From the NCBI GenBank assembly GCA_036971615.1, contig JAYKKR010000004.1:1426001-1490000 (forward strand): a DNA stretch of 64,000 bases, in the 5' to 3' direction. The translations under genes were made by a program, and so were the position numbers. Positions 24,577 to 36,162 of the stretch are shown piece after piece. The stretch is from Amyloporia xantha. Taxonomy: Eukaryota; Basidiomycota; Agaricomycetes; Polyporales; Adustoporiaceae. Below the pieces are notes generated by a model. The model made no database searches and had not been told where the DNA came from. It saw nothing but the letters and a program-made list of their open reading frames with translations. Position 1 is the stretch's first letter, and the number at the start of each line of letters is the position of its first letter.

Positions 24577-25872
24577 TCATGCGGGGAGCGCTTCAGTGTT
24601 CAGCACAAGACCGTCATGCCCTCCTGTACCCGAATGCCCGCATGACCATGCAGATGAGATGGTAATATTGTCGGTGTGGGTGCAGATGACTCTGAGGTCA
24701 TTCAGCGTAGTAGCCAACTTCGGGAGCTTGACTAGAACCGCACCCACTACTGCTTCTCTCGTAATAATGACGGATGACGACTGTTTGAGATCGGTATGAA
24801 TATCGAAGATAACCCTGAGTATTGGTCGGGCTAATGCTTGGCAGGTCAAATGAAGGTCGATTTTCTCCCAGTCTATGTCTGGTAGAGCATCGGCCATGGG
24901 CAGCAAGAGTACAATTTCAATACAGCATATACGGGAGGAACGGAGCTGCTCCACGATGTGTGACACCAACAGTCGTGAGTCAGAGCACCATGTCTCAACT
25001 ATCATTCGTAGAGTCAAAAGTTTGGTGTTCTTTGAAAGGCCTATGCCCAGCAAGGATTGGTCTGTTGAAGAATCAATCAGACGGTGAGGACTCCATCATG
25101 ATAACCGGTGCTCGCCTGAAAGGGAGCTCTCGGATATGGTCTTTTTCAGGCTGGGAGCGATCACTAGGTGCTCCAAGGACTCCCCTGCTTCTTGCAGTAT
25201 ATCTTGTATGTGCAAAGTTTGTGCCGGCTCCTCCCACCACGCCTCCAACTTACGCAGCCGCATTTCAAACAGATCGTGGGTCAAGCAAGCTGATGCAAGA
25301 GCCGATGTACGTCGAAGACTGAGGGAATGAATGCACCCTCTTGAAGTAGACGTAGAGGTCGCCAGTGCTCTATCCCGGTGGGACCAGAATACATCGCACA
25401 AATGAAGGTTGGATAGTCTAGGGCATGAAGACAATAGAAGAGGCAGGTCATTTCCAGCAAATGACGTATCCTGAAGGACCAATGTGTGAACCATAGGGAA
25501 ACCTTGCTGAAGGCTGCGCCTTGCCTCGTCCGACATGATCGTCGCTGACCAGTTCCTGAGTTTCAGTCGCACGATTTTACGGAGCTTCAATATAACTCGT
25601 GGCGCTTCTTGGTCCAGCCAGGAAAATATCTCGTCCATTGTGATTGACAGATCACGGACGTGGTGGGCGAGGTGTGGAGCTCGAAGGAGCAGACGTTCGA
25701 ATTGCCCATAACGGAAAGAACCAAGGATATGAACCGAGTGGAAATAATAGACCCTTGTGATGGAGTACCATGCACGGCAAATTAGAGCGCAGGTTGCGAG
25801 AACACGGCGATCGTCCGATAAGTAACTGAATATCGTAGCTTGTATTTCAGTGGAGAGATGCAGGATATGCAA
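24577..25872 (-). CDS. F-box protein with leucine-rich C-terminal part
   Basis: F-box proteins recruit substrates to SCF ubiquitin ligases through Skp1. The N-terminal ~45 residues form a typical fungal F-box (LSTEIQATIFSYLSDD, then CALICRAWYSI). After that come irregular leucine-rich segments such as LVLQDTSFAGNDLPLLL and CPRLSNLHLCDVFW. The frame runs 432 codons with a single in-frame TGA at 25098-25096. Removing a 54-nt intron, 25115-25062, restores one frame of 413 residues; this intron would use a GC donor (CAG then GCGAGC), a branch-like CTGAT and a CAACAG acceptor. If that intron is not real, the gene is truncated at residue 258 or is a pseudogene. Such F-box genes are greatly expanded in agaricomycetes and their substrates are mostly unknown. 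Confidence 0.75.
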
Positions 25873-26231
25873 ATGATTCTGTCCTTGCTAGAGAATCCAC
25901 CAGCACATATTTCAATCAAAGCGATGACCAACGGCCCAAAAACGAGACTTGCCATTCGCCTAAAAGACAAAGACGGCCCCGTGTCTAGTGTTCGCACCTG
26001 CGGAGTGGATAAGACTTCTGCCCGCGACATCTGTAGCACTTGCTCAGACGGCGTATTGAATATGACTCTCCAAGGACATAAGGGATGGATAGCCTGGGAT
26101 GGATAGCCTGCCAGTGGTAGCCTGAGTAGGTCTGAGGCCGCGTACCACCTCCAGTGTTGAGTGCAAAACTTGGCTTGCAGGCGCGCGGAGCCGAAAATCA
26201 CTGATGATTACCGGCGGTTACAACTTACAAC

Positions 26232-26706
26232 ATGACCGTTCCTTCCGACCAAATTGAACTCTACGAGTACTCAATGCACCCCACCACATCGGAGTCCGCT
26301 CATAGAGAAAGCATCTTCCATACCGGCTCAACTTCATGTCTGAATCTGTTCAACGGCAATACACATGAGTACACGGTTACTGTATGCTTCCACACGAAGT
26401 AATTGACTCAGAGTTCGGATTGCTCTCCCTAACTATACTCCCCCCAGAAGTCACCGCTTTGCTGATAATTGGTGGCACCGTGAATCGGAACCCGCTTCAC
26501 CCTTGGAAATCAAGCCAATTGGATGTGAATACATTCGGTTTCAGGACACGACGTTGGCGCTGGGTAAATTTTACAAACACATCATAAAGTCGACAGCAAC
26601 AACCACGAAACATGAGCATGAAGGCATTGCATCTGAAGGCGAGACATATGCATACAGGGCAACAACGCTTGTCGGGCGTACATATAGGTTCCCGATCTGT
26701 CTGTAA
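26232..26706 (+). CDS. Small unrecognised gene, probably two exons
   Basis: I do not recognise this protein. The first exon begins at the ATG at 26232 (MTVPSDQIELYEYSMHP) and stays open to a TAA at about 26400. A second protein-like segment reads FADNWWHRESEPASP, followed by EIKPIGCEYIRFQDTTLAL and GRTYRFPICL, ending with TAA at 26706. A phase-compatible intron from GTACAC (near 26370) to CCCCCCAG (near 26452) would join them, but that donor is weak. The 5' end is about 360 bp from the divergent F-box gene. The arrangement could also be a degraded gene. Confidence 0.35.
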
Positions 26707-26967
26707 GCATGCGATGAGAAGTGCTACACTTGGTCGGACGTCAACAACGAAGTCTAGGAACTGGATGCAGGCCGGAAATTGACCAAAGATGTATGGCGGA
26801 AATCATTTGCTCTACGCAACCCACGTAGTCCTATTATGCGAATAATGTTGCCGCAATCATATTTTCGCGATCGAAGTATACCCAGCACCCTGGTCTGATG
26901 GAGATGAATTTGATCTGATTTATGCTAAGGAAGAATTGGATCTTATCCGCTTGTGGTTCGATCATGC

Positions 26968-29860
26968 AGGTTACGAGCACGGAAGACACGTTGGCTGGTT
27001 CTTTCCAGGTTGAGTCCTACATACGCGAGCTCGTCCGGATACTACTTGATGGCACCAGCGGTGACCCCGATGAAGCGGACGACGATGCGGCGCAGGAGGC
27101 CGACGAAGATGCTGCGTTGGCGGATGCATTGGCCATGAGCTCAGGCGGTGCTACATACCAAGGCGATGAAAATCTTGAGGCTCAAGTACTGGCTTGCAGA
27201 TGTCTCGTCAACTTGATGGAAACATTACCGGGCGTCGCCCACACTGTCGTCTACCACGGTGCAATTCCTGTTCTTTGTAGCAAACTAATCGAGATCTCGT
27301 ACATCGACTTCAAGTTGGCGGAGCAGACGCGGAGTGTGAGTCTGGTATTCTTTGTCAGCTTTCGTTACAGGTCTTGGAAAGGTTTGCTTTATTTGCAGAC
27401 ATTGGAGAAATCTTCAGAAGAATCCGCGAGTTCCATCGTTCGAGAAGACGGCCTAGCTGCTCTTTTGAACTATCTCGATTTCTTCTCCATCGCGGTTCAG
27501 CGAACCGCACTACAAGCTGCCACGAATTGTTGTCGCAATGTCTCTCCCGAGCACTTTCCCATGATTCAAGGAGTCTGGCCTATTATTCGCAATTGCTTGG
27601 GCTATGCGGATCAACGCCCCGTTGGGTATGTGTGTCTTTGTGTTATTCGTGTTGTAGACGCATACTACCATGCCGCTCCTGACAACTTGAAGCTGGAAGT
27701 GTTGGTCGATATTGACCTAATCAGGGCCGTAAATCTACTCCTTCTTCCTTCAGGCGGGTCGCCTCTGATTTCAGCGAGCACATTCACTCTGTTACTCCGA
27801 GCATTAGCCACTGCTACGTGTGCAAGCCCCAAGATCACTCTTGTCCTGCTGGAGGCCGGTATAGTTGATACACTCTATCAGATCCTCACAGGGGTGTTGC
27901 ATCCAACAGGCGAAGCAGTTAACGAGCAGGGCGCGCTGCTAACGGACAACTTGGGCCTGGTGGCGATCCTGTGGATATGACTATTATGGAAAATCTTGCT
28001 CATCGCCCCAAAGATCAAGTAGAGGAAGCACTCAGTCTTGTGTCTGAGCTAATGCCGCCCCGGCCTGAAGTTGTTGGGAGATTCTTATATCTGATGGCGC
28101 CTATTCTGGTGGATGTCTATGCAGCTAGCGTTATTACCCCGGTGAGGGTCAAGACGCTCACAGGATTGCTCAAAGCGGTCAGCTTCCTCGATGGAGAGGA
28201 ATTGAACCGCGTCTTTACTGTATGTTTCGTTCTTTCCGTCAATCTTGGCGTCGCTTCTAACTTTTGTCCAGTCTGGCCCTGTCGCGAGCTTCGCGTCATC
28301 GATTCTCTCTTCGAAAGGCCATCCCACTTTGGTCATCGGAGCGCTTCAACTGGTAGAGCTGCTTCTCAGTAAAATGCCAGCGGAGTACAAACCAGTTTTC
28401 AAGCGTGAAGGGGTATTGCACGAGATCGAGGCGTTGTCATCTCGGGGTCTCTCATCGACCAAGTCCAAGTCCAAGTCCAAGGACAAAGACAAAGATAAGG
28501 ATTACCCAGATGTGCCTTCTCCGGCAGAGCTTATTACACCGACTCATATGCCTATTTCTGCGGCCATGGCAGCTGCGATACCTGGATTTAAAAGCTGTCC
28601 TCTCTCTCCTTGGAGCCTGATGATGCGATCACCTTGCGAGCCCGGGTCATCCGATTCAGGTACCTTAGTGGCGACGACGAGGCAGAGACCGATGACGTAT
28701 TTGCCACATTACGCCGTCTTGTTGGGCGGCTCACACACCGAGCCGCCCCAGAAAAAGACGTGACCGTGGCTCTTGAAGAGCTCGCGGGATTGTTTTCTAA
28801 TGCTCATACATCTGTGTCTATGTGTCTAGTTTCGAGCTACTGCAGAGTGGTCTGGTTGATGGTCTGCTCCAGTTCATGACATCAAACGAGGGCTGGCAAG
28901 GTAAGACATATGATCATAGCGGTGATGGACCTTTAACATATTATATGCGGTCTACGGTGAGCATCGACCGTCGGCAAGAGATGTTCTTTTCTGCGTTAAC
29001 CGTGCCAAGAACCAAGGTTCCATCGACCGGTCAGACATCCTTCGCCATATTTGTCAAGAAACTGCAGGAGAGCTTGACAAGAATGGAGTCGTTCGAGGTG
29101 GTCACAGTTGCACAGAGTGCAGATGGTGAGTCTGCTCGCATGCATTCTGTATCGTGCTTACTGTTCGTCATAGAAACCAAGCGGAGTTCTCCATCACTAC
29201 TCGCCCGCCAATTACGCCTTCGGTTGGTCGCAGCAGACGACTCCCTAAGAATCTCAGCAATATTGTGGTATCAATTCATGCAATCGCTACATTCCAGGCG
29301 TTGCACGACTATCTTCGTCCGAGGGTAACAGGCTCTCTACCGACTAGCTCATGACTGTCAGGAATGCTCGCTGCCTTGGCAGCATCCGGACTAGCACCTC
29401 CATCCTTACCACTCGGCGCGCTCGAAGAACCATCCAAAAGCTCCTCTACTTCTGAGACTACAGGCAGTGCATCGTCATCGGCGGCCCTGACACGTCCACG
29501 AAGTCAGCGCCTCAGTGCAAAACAATCGGCCCCGACAGATGTGGAGTCAGCATCAGCATCGCAATTGCAAACAGGCGGCGATGCCACAGAACCCTCCCTG
29601 TCATCTGAATCAGCACTGGAAGCAGGTGACGCACCGTCTGCGACTTCAGCGCCTGATAGTACCTCTAGCGGGACTGTAGTGCACGAGGCGGAGTACGCTG
29701 CTGACTTCTCTGACGACGAAGTTGACGTTGACGCAGAGTATTGTCATCTACTGTTATGTGGGCGCACTTGCTAATCAATTCACAGGCTCTCAAGAAGGAA
29801 GACAACGTGGATATCCTAGAAGCTGAAACGACTATCAATCTATCTGTCCAGGATGGTGCG
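26968..29860 (+). pseudogene. ufd4: Broken internal fragment of a Ufd4/TRIP12-type HECT ubiquitin ligase gene
   Basis: Intact Ufd4/TRIP12 proteins recognise N-degron and ubiquitin-fusion substrates through armadillo-like repeats and transfer ubiquitin with a C-terminal HECT domain. Here the armadillo region is clear: STEDTLAGSFQVESYIREL, CRCLVNLMETLPGVAHTVV, AVQRTALQAATNCCRNVSPE, NLAHRPKDQVEEALSLVSEL, then FAIFVKKLQESLTRMESFEV and FSDDEVDVDAE. The piece starts right after an intron-like CAG (26968) and ends at a donor-like GTGCGC near 29853, so the N-terminal part and the whole HECT domain are missing. Three frame breaks are visible: near 27955-27965, near 28590-28600 (one A short in an A-run), and at 28813-28828, where TGTGTCTA is duplicated. 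It is therefore a dead partial copy. Confidence 0.85.
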
Positions 29861-30163
29861 CTTTCATTTCTGCGGAAGTTTGTAATATAATCAACTATAT
29901 CCTTAGAGGGGTACGAGGAATTATACTATAGGTCGGGACATTGTATCGATTGTGTAAGCAAAAGTAGAATATCTTTGCTGAAAATGCGTGGACGAAGCAA
30001 ATTGTTTTGCCAGGATTTTCGTAAGATGCTGGGGTTTCAAAAATAAGAACTCTTCCATGGCCTAATATTACACAAATGTTCACCTAGAAATAACTACTCT
30101 TCTAGCACCTTTTTCAAGCGGGACCCAAGTCGCACGATATTCAGCTCGACAGTGTTTGACCGT
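29861..30163. other. Short unassigned stretch before the retrotransposon
   Basis: AT-rich DNA after the ligase fragment with no gene. It ends in ACCGT, which with CCGT(A) after 59910 forms the target duplication of the retrotransposon. Confidence 0.5.
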
Positions 30164-30552
30164 TGTAAGGCTTGGTGCTCCTCCCGCTGTGCGATAAGCA
30201 CACCTGGAAGGAACAGATCAATGAGTCGAAGGGGAAGGGGAGTGAAGACGTTCGCAGCGTCTGGCACGGAGGATGAGCAAGAGAGAAAAGAATTGATTGA
30301 GCTAGAGACTCGTAGGTATATGGGGGATGCTCTATGTGTGCTATCCCAGTCAAGTCGCAGTCGCAGTCCTAAGTACGCAGTAGATATCCCGAATCGCAGT
30401 AAAATGGGTCAAGCCGCTTGCTCGCCCTCTCGTAGAAGTAAAACGCAGTGTAGCTCCGCTGAGCAATAAAACCCGGTCGCGTGAAAATCAAAGTCCCAGT
30501 CGCAGCTCGTACCAGATGGTAGATGCCCCTTCCGCCTCGTCCCCCTTCCTCA

Positions 30553-30558
30553 TATATA
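30553..30558 (+). promoter_or_regulatory. TATA-like box, left LTR (separated from its gene by KDZ)
   Basis: TATATA on the plus strand, followed by the same C/T-rich leader as in the right LTR. In this copy the KDZ insertion at 30686 separates it by 17.3 kb from the LTR-borne reading frame that starts at 48037. Confidence 0.4.
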
Positions 30559-30685
30559 CCTCGTCCCGCGTGCGCTGCCACGTCACTTTCCCTCCCGCTT
30601 CCTCCCGCTACCTCCCGCTGCCTCCCCTCCGACTCTTCCCCTGACTTACTTATCCTCCTTCCGCGCGCTCTTCCCTCCCTTCGCC

Positions 30686-30853
30686 CGTCTTTGTCATTTA
30701 TATGGGATAATCTTCTCTATACTTTGTACACTTTTTTGTCTAATCTACCCCATACCTGAGTGCTCTACACTCCTTAATCCTAGGATAATCCTGCCTGTAG
30801 TCACCTAGAGTTCTAATCTCAATCCAGAGATTATCTTCTCATGTTGGATTATC
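30686..30853 (+). repeat. KDZ left terminal inverted repeat
   Basis: From about 30703 it matches the reverse complement of 47853-48004 almost base for base (for example CTATACTTTGTACAC and CTACCCCATACCTGAG). The outer 27 bases match at a little over half of positions, but the two arms have the same total length, which fixes the element ends. Confidence 0.9.
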
Positions 30854-30869
30854 TTCAAGGCTGGAATAA

Positions 30870-31400
30870 GCTGCCTTACTCTTCATCCCTGGATAATCCC
30901 ACCACTATCTTCAACCTAATGTCTGTATGCAAGGATAATCCCCCACATTAAACATGAGATAATCCATTAAACATGAGATAATCCATTAACCCAGAGATAA
31001 TCCTTCTACCTAAGAACAGGATTATTACATGAGATAATCCATTAACCCAGAGATAATCCTTCTACCTAAGAACAGGATTATCTACAAAAAAGGATAATCC
31101 TTTTATCTGAGAACAGGATTATCTACCAACCCAGAGATAATCCTTCTATCTAAGAACAGGATTATCTACTAAAAAAGGATAATCCTTCTACCTAAGAACA
31201 GGATTATCTACTAAAAAAGGATAATCCTTCTACCTAAGAACAGGATTATCTACCAAAAATGGATAATCCATGGAGATTAACAGTGTGATAAACTGAGATA
31301 GAGCAGGATAATCCAATAGAAGTCATAGGAGGGATTAGAAAGTAGGATAATCCAATAGAAGTCATAGAAGGGATTAGAAAGCATCCAAAGGATTAGAAAG
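30870..31400. repeat. KDZ left subterminal array of GATAATCC/GGATTATC motifs
   Basis: Between 30870 and 31400 GATAATCC or its reverse complement occurs a couple of dozen times. From about 31005 to 31260 it forms a direct repeat of about 43 bp, with starts near 31047, 31090, 31133, 31176 and 31219. Each unit contains GATAATCC then CTAAGAACA then GGATTATC, so each unit is itself an inverted repeat. Such arrays are typical transposase-binding regions. The remainder to 31570 has no gene. Confidence 0.8.
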
Positions 31401-31570
31401 CATTTGAGAGTGTTGCAAATATTAGAAAGTGTTATTAGAAGTCATATGACTATTCCAAATCACAGAAGCATTGAATAGCACAAAGATAGGCTTCACTCAG
31501 TGTGAAGGAGGGTATACATTGAATGAAAGACTCGCCCCTGTGATGCGCATCCGCAAGCACAAGACCAAGT

Positions 31571-34112
31571 TTACTTCACCAATCTCGGCTTCTTGACTGA
31601 CTTCACCAAGGACTTGCCTTTCGTGGTCTTGTCCCCCACATCCAACCCGCGCTTGACACCACGCGTGACCATACGACTATCGCTGTCAATTTGTCAATAT
31701 AAATAGATGTACAAACACTGATATCGGAAAACGCACCCATTGGCCTTTGAAAGCAGGCGCGCACTGGTGCGCGGCTGAGGTATTACCTTCTTGCGAGAAA
31801 TGACCTGCTACCAATCATGAAGATGAGACAATGTCACTCACGCACGAAAAAACAACACACACCTTTTTCTTCTTTTCAGAAGTCTTTCCCCCACCGGAGC
31901 TCACCTGCCCACCATCCTCATCCTCTGCCAACTGATCAACCTCGTCATCGTCATCCTCTTCCTCGTCCTCTCCTTCCGCATCTCGGTCCGTCTCCTCGCC
32001 GCCGCTCGCCTTCGTCGGCGACATGCGCATCAACCTCCTCGGTGAGATGGTCAGCGGGAGGTCTCGATGCATCGAAGCTTGCTCTGTGTCCGCGTCGCCA
32101 TCCGCGCTGCCCTCCGTAGGTTCATCGTCTCTCGTTGTCTTGAAGCTACTCGCATCGTCGCTGTCGTTGACGCCCTCATTCTCCGCGGCGGGGGTCTTCG
32201 CTGCGCCCGTGGTCTTCGCTGCGGCGGTGCTCTTCGCTGCGTCCGTGGTCTTCGCTGCAGCGGGGGTCTTCCCTGCGTCCGTGGTCTTCGCTGCGGCGGG
32301 GGTCTTCCCTGCGGCGGGGGTCTTCCCTGCGTCCGTGGTCTTCGCTGCGGCGGAGGTCTTCGCTGCTGCGGGGGTCTTCGCGGTGTCGGTGGTCTTCGCG
32401 GCGGCGGGGGTCTTCGCGGCGTCGGTGGTCTTCGCTGTGCCCACGGCGGCGGATGTCTTCGCCGCGTCGGGTGTCTGCGCGGCGGCGGCAGTCTTCGCTG
32501 CAGCGGGCGTCTTCGGAGTCTTCGCGGCAGCGGAGGGTGCACTGTCTTCATCGTCGCTTGATAATGTTATGATTGTTTGTCGGCGTGCTTTCTTCCGTGG
32601 TGTTCGCACCACGAGGCTGATATCTGGCTTGATGTCTTCATCGACATCGCCCAGCATTGTCTCCGCACCACTACCCTTCATGGATGCCCCATCTGTCGCA
32701 AAATGGAACTCTAACGCCGTGTCGGTACCCTGGCGCTCGTATATGCGCATGTAGAGCTCCATCAACTTCATCGGAGACTTCTCACTGATCTCCGGAAGCT
32801 CTTGCAAGTTCACGTCACGCCACATCGGCGATAACACGCTCGAGGACGGATCATTCACGGCTTCCCAGTCAATCGGTGGGGTACCGCTTTGGTGACCGTG
32901 AGCCCAGGCTGATCAATGATGGTAGAAAGTCAGTGCATGGCTCATAGACGAAGAATGGACATCTTACCCCACAGTCCTTCCAAATAGACCTGCAGTGTGC
33001 TCATGGAGTCATTGATAGACCGATCTGGTGTCCATTTTGGCAGTACGGGCCTGCCGTCCTCAGCGTATGTGATTCCTCGTTCCAGGCCCGGACGCGCGCA
33101 TGCTATAATGATATTCATTAGTCCATTATGTATCCGCAAGACAGTCGGGATACTTACGCAGCGCGCGATCAATGAAATACATCCAGCTCGCATCCTCCAC
33201 GCGGCGGTCTTCAAAGTTGCCGTAGTCCTTGCCGTCTACAGTGCTCCCGCCAGAAATCCTTTCAGACGATTCAGCCTTTCACCCACCCACTTCAAGTATC
33301 AGACTTACGACCGTGAAACCTTCTCACCCCTCATATTCACATATGCAAGGCGCAAGTGGAAGGCTGCATCTCCTATTTGATGCTTGCCGTGCCCGATCAA
33401 CTTATGCAATTCGGATCCCACGTCATCAAAGACGGTTTCTTGATTCCTGCACAATATCATGTTTATGTCGGTTTAGTCACTATACTTAACACTTAACAAC
33501 TGGACGGCACTCACGTCGTGATCGCTTGCCATATGTCGCCCTTGTCCACTTGCTCTTTCATCGTCTTCGCTTTATCTATCCACACCTTTTTCTCGGCGTC
33601 AGGCAACCGGTCATAGAGTTCCGCTCGCACAGCATTACGAATGCCGCCGTGCATCGGTGACCCCTTTTCCGTGATCGCCGCCGTAACCACATCTCTATTC
33701 TCTCGGTACCATAATTCGGACGCTCCGAGCGCACGCGTCTGACGGCCAAACACCGACTTCTTTTGACTGGGTTCATCAATGGTCGACGCGGTCCCTGAGC
33801 CGTGATTCTTATACCAATTTCCAATCGCCTAGTGACGGACCGTCAGCCATAGTCGGACTATGTATTAATATAACTCACTGCTTGTAATACACCCAACTTG
33901 GGGAACGTCCATTTGGCATTGACTTCGTCGGCGATTTTGTCTTTGAATGCCTTGCGTCCCTTGGTATCGTTCGAACCTAGTAACTGCCACTCCTCTAGAG
34001 TGCTCTCCAGGTACCGTGTCTGGGCTTTTGTCCAAAACATGCGAGTCTGCCGTCCTCCTCCCTGTGCATCCCCCTCCTGCGTCTCCCCAGTGGAACTTGC
34101 CATCAAAGGCAC
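31571..34112 (-). CDS. KDZ cargo gene: nuclear-type protein with HMG-like segment and histone H1-like repeat tail
   Basis: I do not know its function. About six exons can be followed from the ATG at 34112 (or 34103) to a TAA at 31573-31571. The N-terminal ~60 residues read FWTKAQTRYLESTLEEW, like a DNA-binding helix unit. Next comes ELWYRENRDVV with ELYDRLPDAEKKVWIDKAK, weakly like an HMG box. Later segments include FEDRRVEDASWMYFIDRAL and WRDVNLQELPEISEKSP. The C-terminal third has about 18 copies of a six-residue unit of the form PAAAKT or TDAAKT, then a long acidic run, and ends with basic KKPRLVK. The repeat tail resembles histone H1. Such proteins could help package or recognise transposon DNA, but that is inference. 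Exon borders were only partly checked. Confidence 0.7.
32190..32535 (-). repeat. Coding minisatellite, 18-bp unit
   Basis: Inside the H1-like tail of the cargo gene the DNA repeats an 18-bp unit encoding (P/T)(A/D)A(A/G)KT about 18 times. The units vary by single bases, as expected of a tract that expands and contracts. Confidence 0.8.
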
Positions 34113-34578
34113 GCAGTGTGGGTATCAAATGAGGGTTTCTCCACCACACAATAAAAATCAGGACGAAGGAATGTGAGCCGTAGGAATAAGGCAATGTTGA
34201 ATGAATCTGCGCAGTGAGGGAATGTTGGAAGTGAACAACAGCAAGACGAAGAAGGAAGATGAGACGACGTACACCGCCAGCGACTCCTGCTTCCACTAAC
34301 CAGCCCGTAACCACGCCGGCAGCCGTACATTTCGCCTCAAACCAATCGGCCGATAACCCACATGCACGCAATGGCATCTCGGTAAACTGCTGGCAGCCCG
34401 ATACCAACAGCTAGCATCAAGAAATATTCAGCCTTATCTTCCAGAACACATGCAAGCGCGTCCATTTCCAACTCACCACATATTGCCAAACACGATAGGC
34501 ATCGCTGCCGCTGCCAATCTCCGTTTACTGAGTGAACAGTTAATTTTCTCCCGCACCAAAAACACAAATATTCACTAT

Positions 34579-35769
34579 CTAGATCATCTCTGCTACCTCC
34601 GCATCATCGCTGTCCGTCAATTCCCAAGGCGCATCCTCATCGCTACTCTCGATCTCGATGACACGGCCCTTACCCTTTCCGAGCCACCCTTTCGACCGCT
34701 TCTCCAACACAACCTCTTTGGCCACACGCTTGCGCTTGAACCCAGACGCCGCACTGCTCCCAGATACCGAACCGCTCGCATTCCCCTGATCTGTGTCGCG
34801 CCTGTCCGACGCTCGCGAGCTGCTCGCCGAAAGCGGAGATATCAGAGGAAACGGGTCACTGCTGCGAGACGGAGTCGAAGGTCCCGCAGCCGGAACCCCC
34901 CCACCCTGCTTTTGGAGCAATGCCGGAAGCGGGTCCGGAAATATCGGCGGATCCACCTCCGTGAACGCGCTCAGTCCCACGCACCATGCGACGCTCTTGT
35001 GCCTGTAGACTACAGGGTCGCCCGGCATTAAGTACTCCTTATCATACGGTTTCGGGTAGCTAAGAAAATAACCCAGGCGGCTATGAAACCGTTCGTACGG
35101 CACAGCGTCGTTGTCCTCTAATCCGAGCATGTCGTAAATGAGGCGCTGTCGGAACGTGAATTCCAACAGGCCGTCGCGCTGGATTCCAGCAGCCGGGATT
35201 GTGATTGGCTCGTCGTAATCCTAGACAAGTGTTCGTCAGTGCAAGATCAAAGCTTTGTGCGAGGGACACAATCCTACCTTGATATACACGGTAACCAGAA
35301 CTTGCTCGGTCTTCAACGGGGACGCCCGCGTCGCGGCGTCTCAGAGGGGTCTGCACCGACGTCGGGGTGTTCGTCGGAGTCGGTGGAGGCGGAGGGAGCG
35401 CGCCCCGTGTAATAGGCCGCTCCGCCTAGTAAAGCCGGAGGGTCGAGAGCGCGCACACGCTCCATACAAATGTCCCGCTCCGCCTGCGTCATCTGAACCG
35501 AGAGTGGTTTCATATGGCGGGCGCAGCGCTTGCCATAGGCTGACGGCACTAAATGCTCCCGTGTCAGTACTGTAGGTGCATTGAGAAATCATACTCACAA
35601 TCTCGAACATCAACCCGAGCGACCCTTCGTTCGTGGCGCCATAACTTGTGACAACCAGATGACGGACGAGGGGATTGGACGTGCAAACAACGACCACACC
35701 GCGAACAGTGGCACGCGGCGGGATGAAGCGATTGACAATAGCTTTGACGCGAGTGTCTGCAACAATCAT
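34579..35769 (-). CDS. KDZ cargo gene of unknown function
   Basis: I do not recognise a named domain. The gene appears to begin at 35769 (MIVADTRVKAIVNRF) with VVVVCTSNPLVRHLVVTSYG. It continues in a second exon with AYGKRCARHMKPLSVQM and a linker with SETPRRGRP, then after an intron with DYDEPITIPAAGIQRDGLLE, YDMLGLEDNDAVPYERFHSR and YRHKSVAWCVGLSAFTEVDP. The C-terminal ~80 residues are Ser-rich and basic, ending in an acidic stretch, and stop at 34579. A one-base break falls near 35340 in a C-run (GGGCGTCCCC), and the first intron junction near 35550-35600 is off by one base. Two short breaks suggest either decay or assembly error. It lies between the H1-like gene and the 684-codon gene, all on the minus strand. 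Confidence 0.6.
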
Positions 35770-36162
35770 GGTAGCTCTGTAGACGACGTCCTGAGCTCAA
35801 CGCTTTTATATCACAGTCGCATTCCTCAAATACGCGTACACATAATATTGTGCTAGAATTTGGGGTCAATTTCGAACTGAAATCATGAGCCCATGTACTC
35901 ACTTCAACAGTCCTACCGCCCTCGGATGAATTTCCCGCAATAAAATCTCAAAAATGGAGTGTTAGCGTCGATCATGGATTCACGCCGATCGTTGCCACAG
36001 ACCGTACCCGAGGCTTATCTTTCTCGCATCATGCTTACCTTGCAATCCGGGGTCCTGTCTCGCTGCGCAAGAAGATATGAGCATTGTCCACATGGTCAAG
36101 ACCTCGTAATACTACAGAAGTAAGCCAAATTGTATGTACAAGCGACCCAGGCTGTCCTCATC

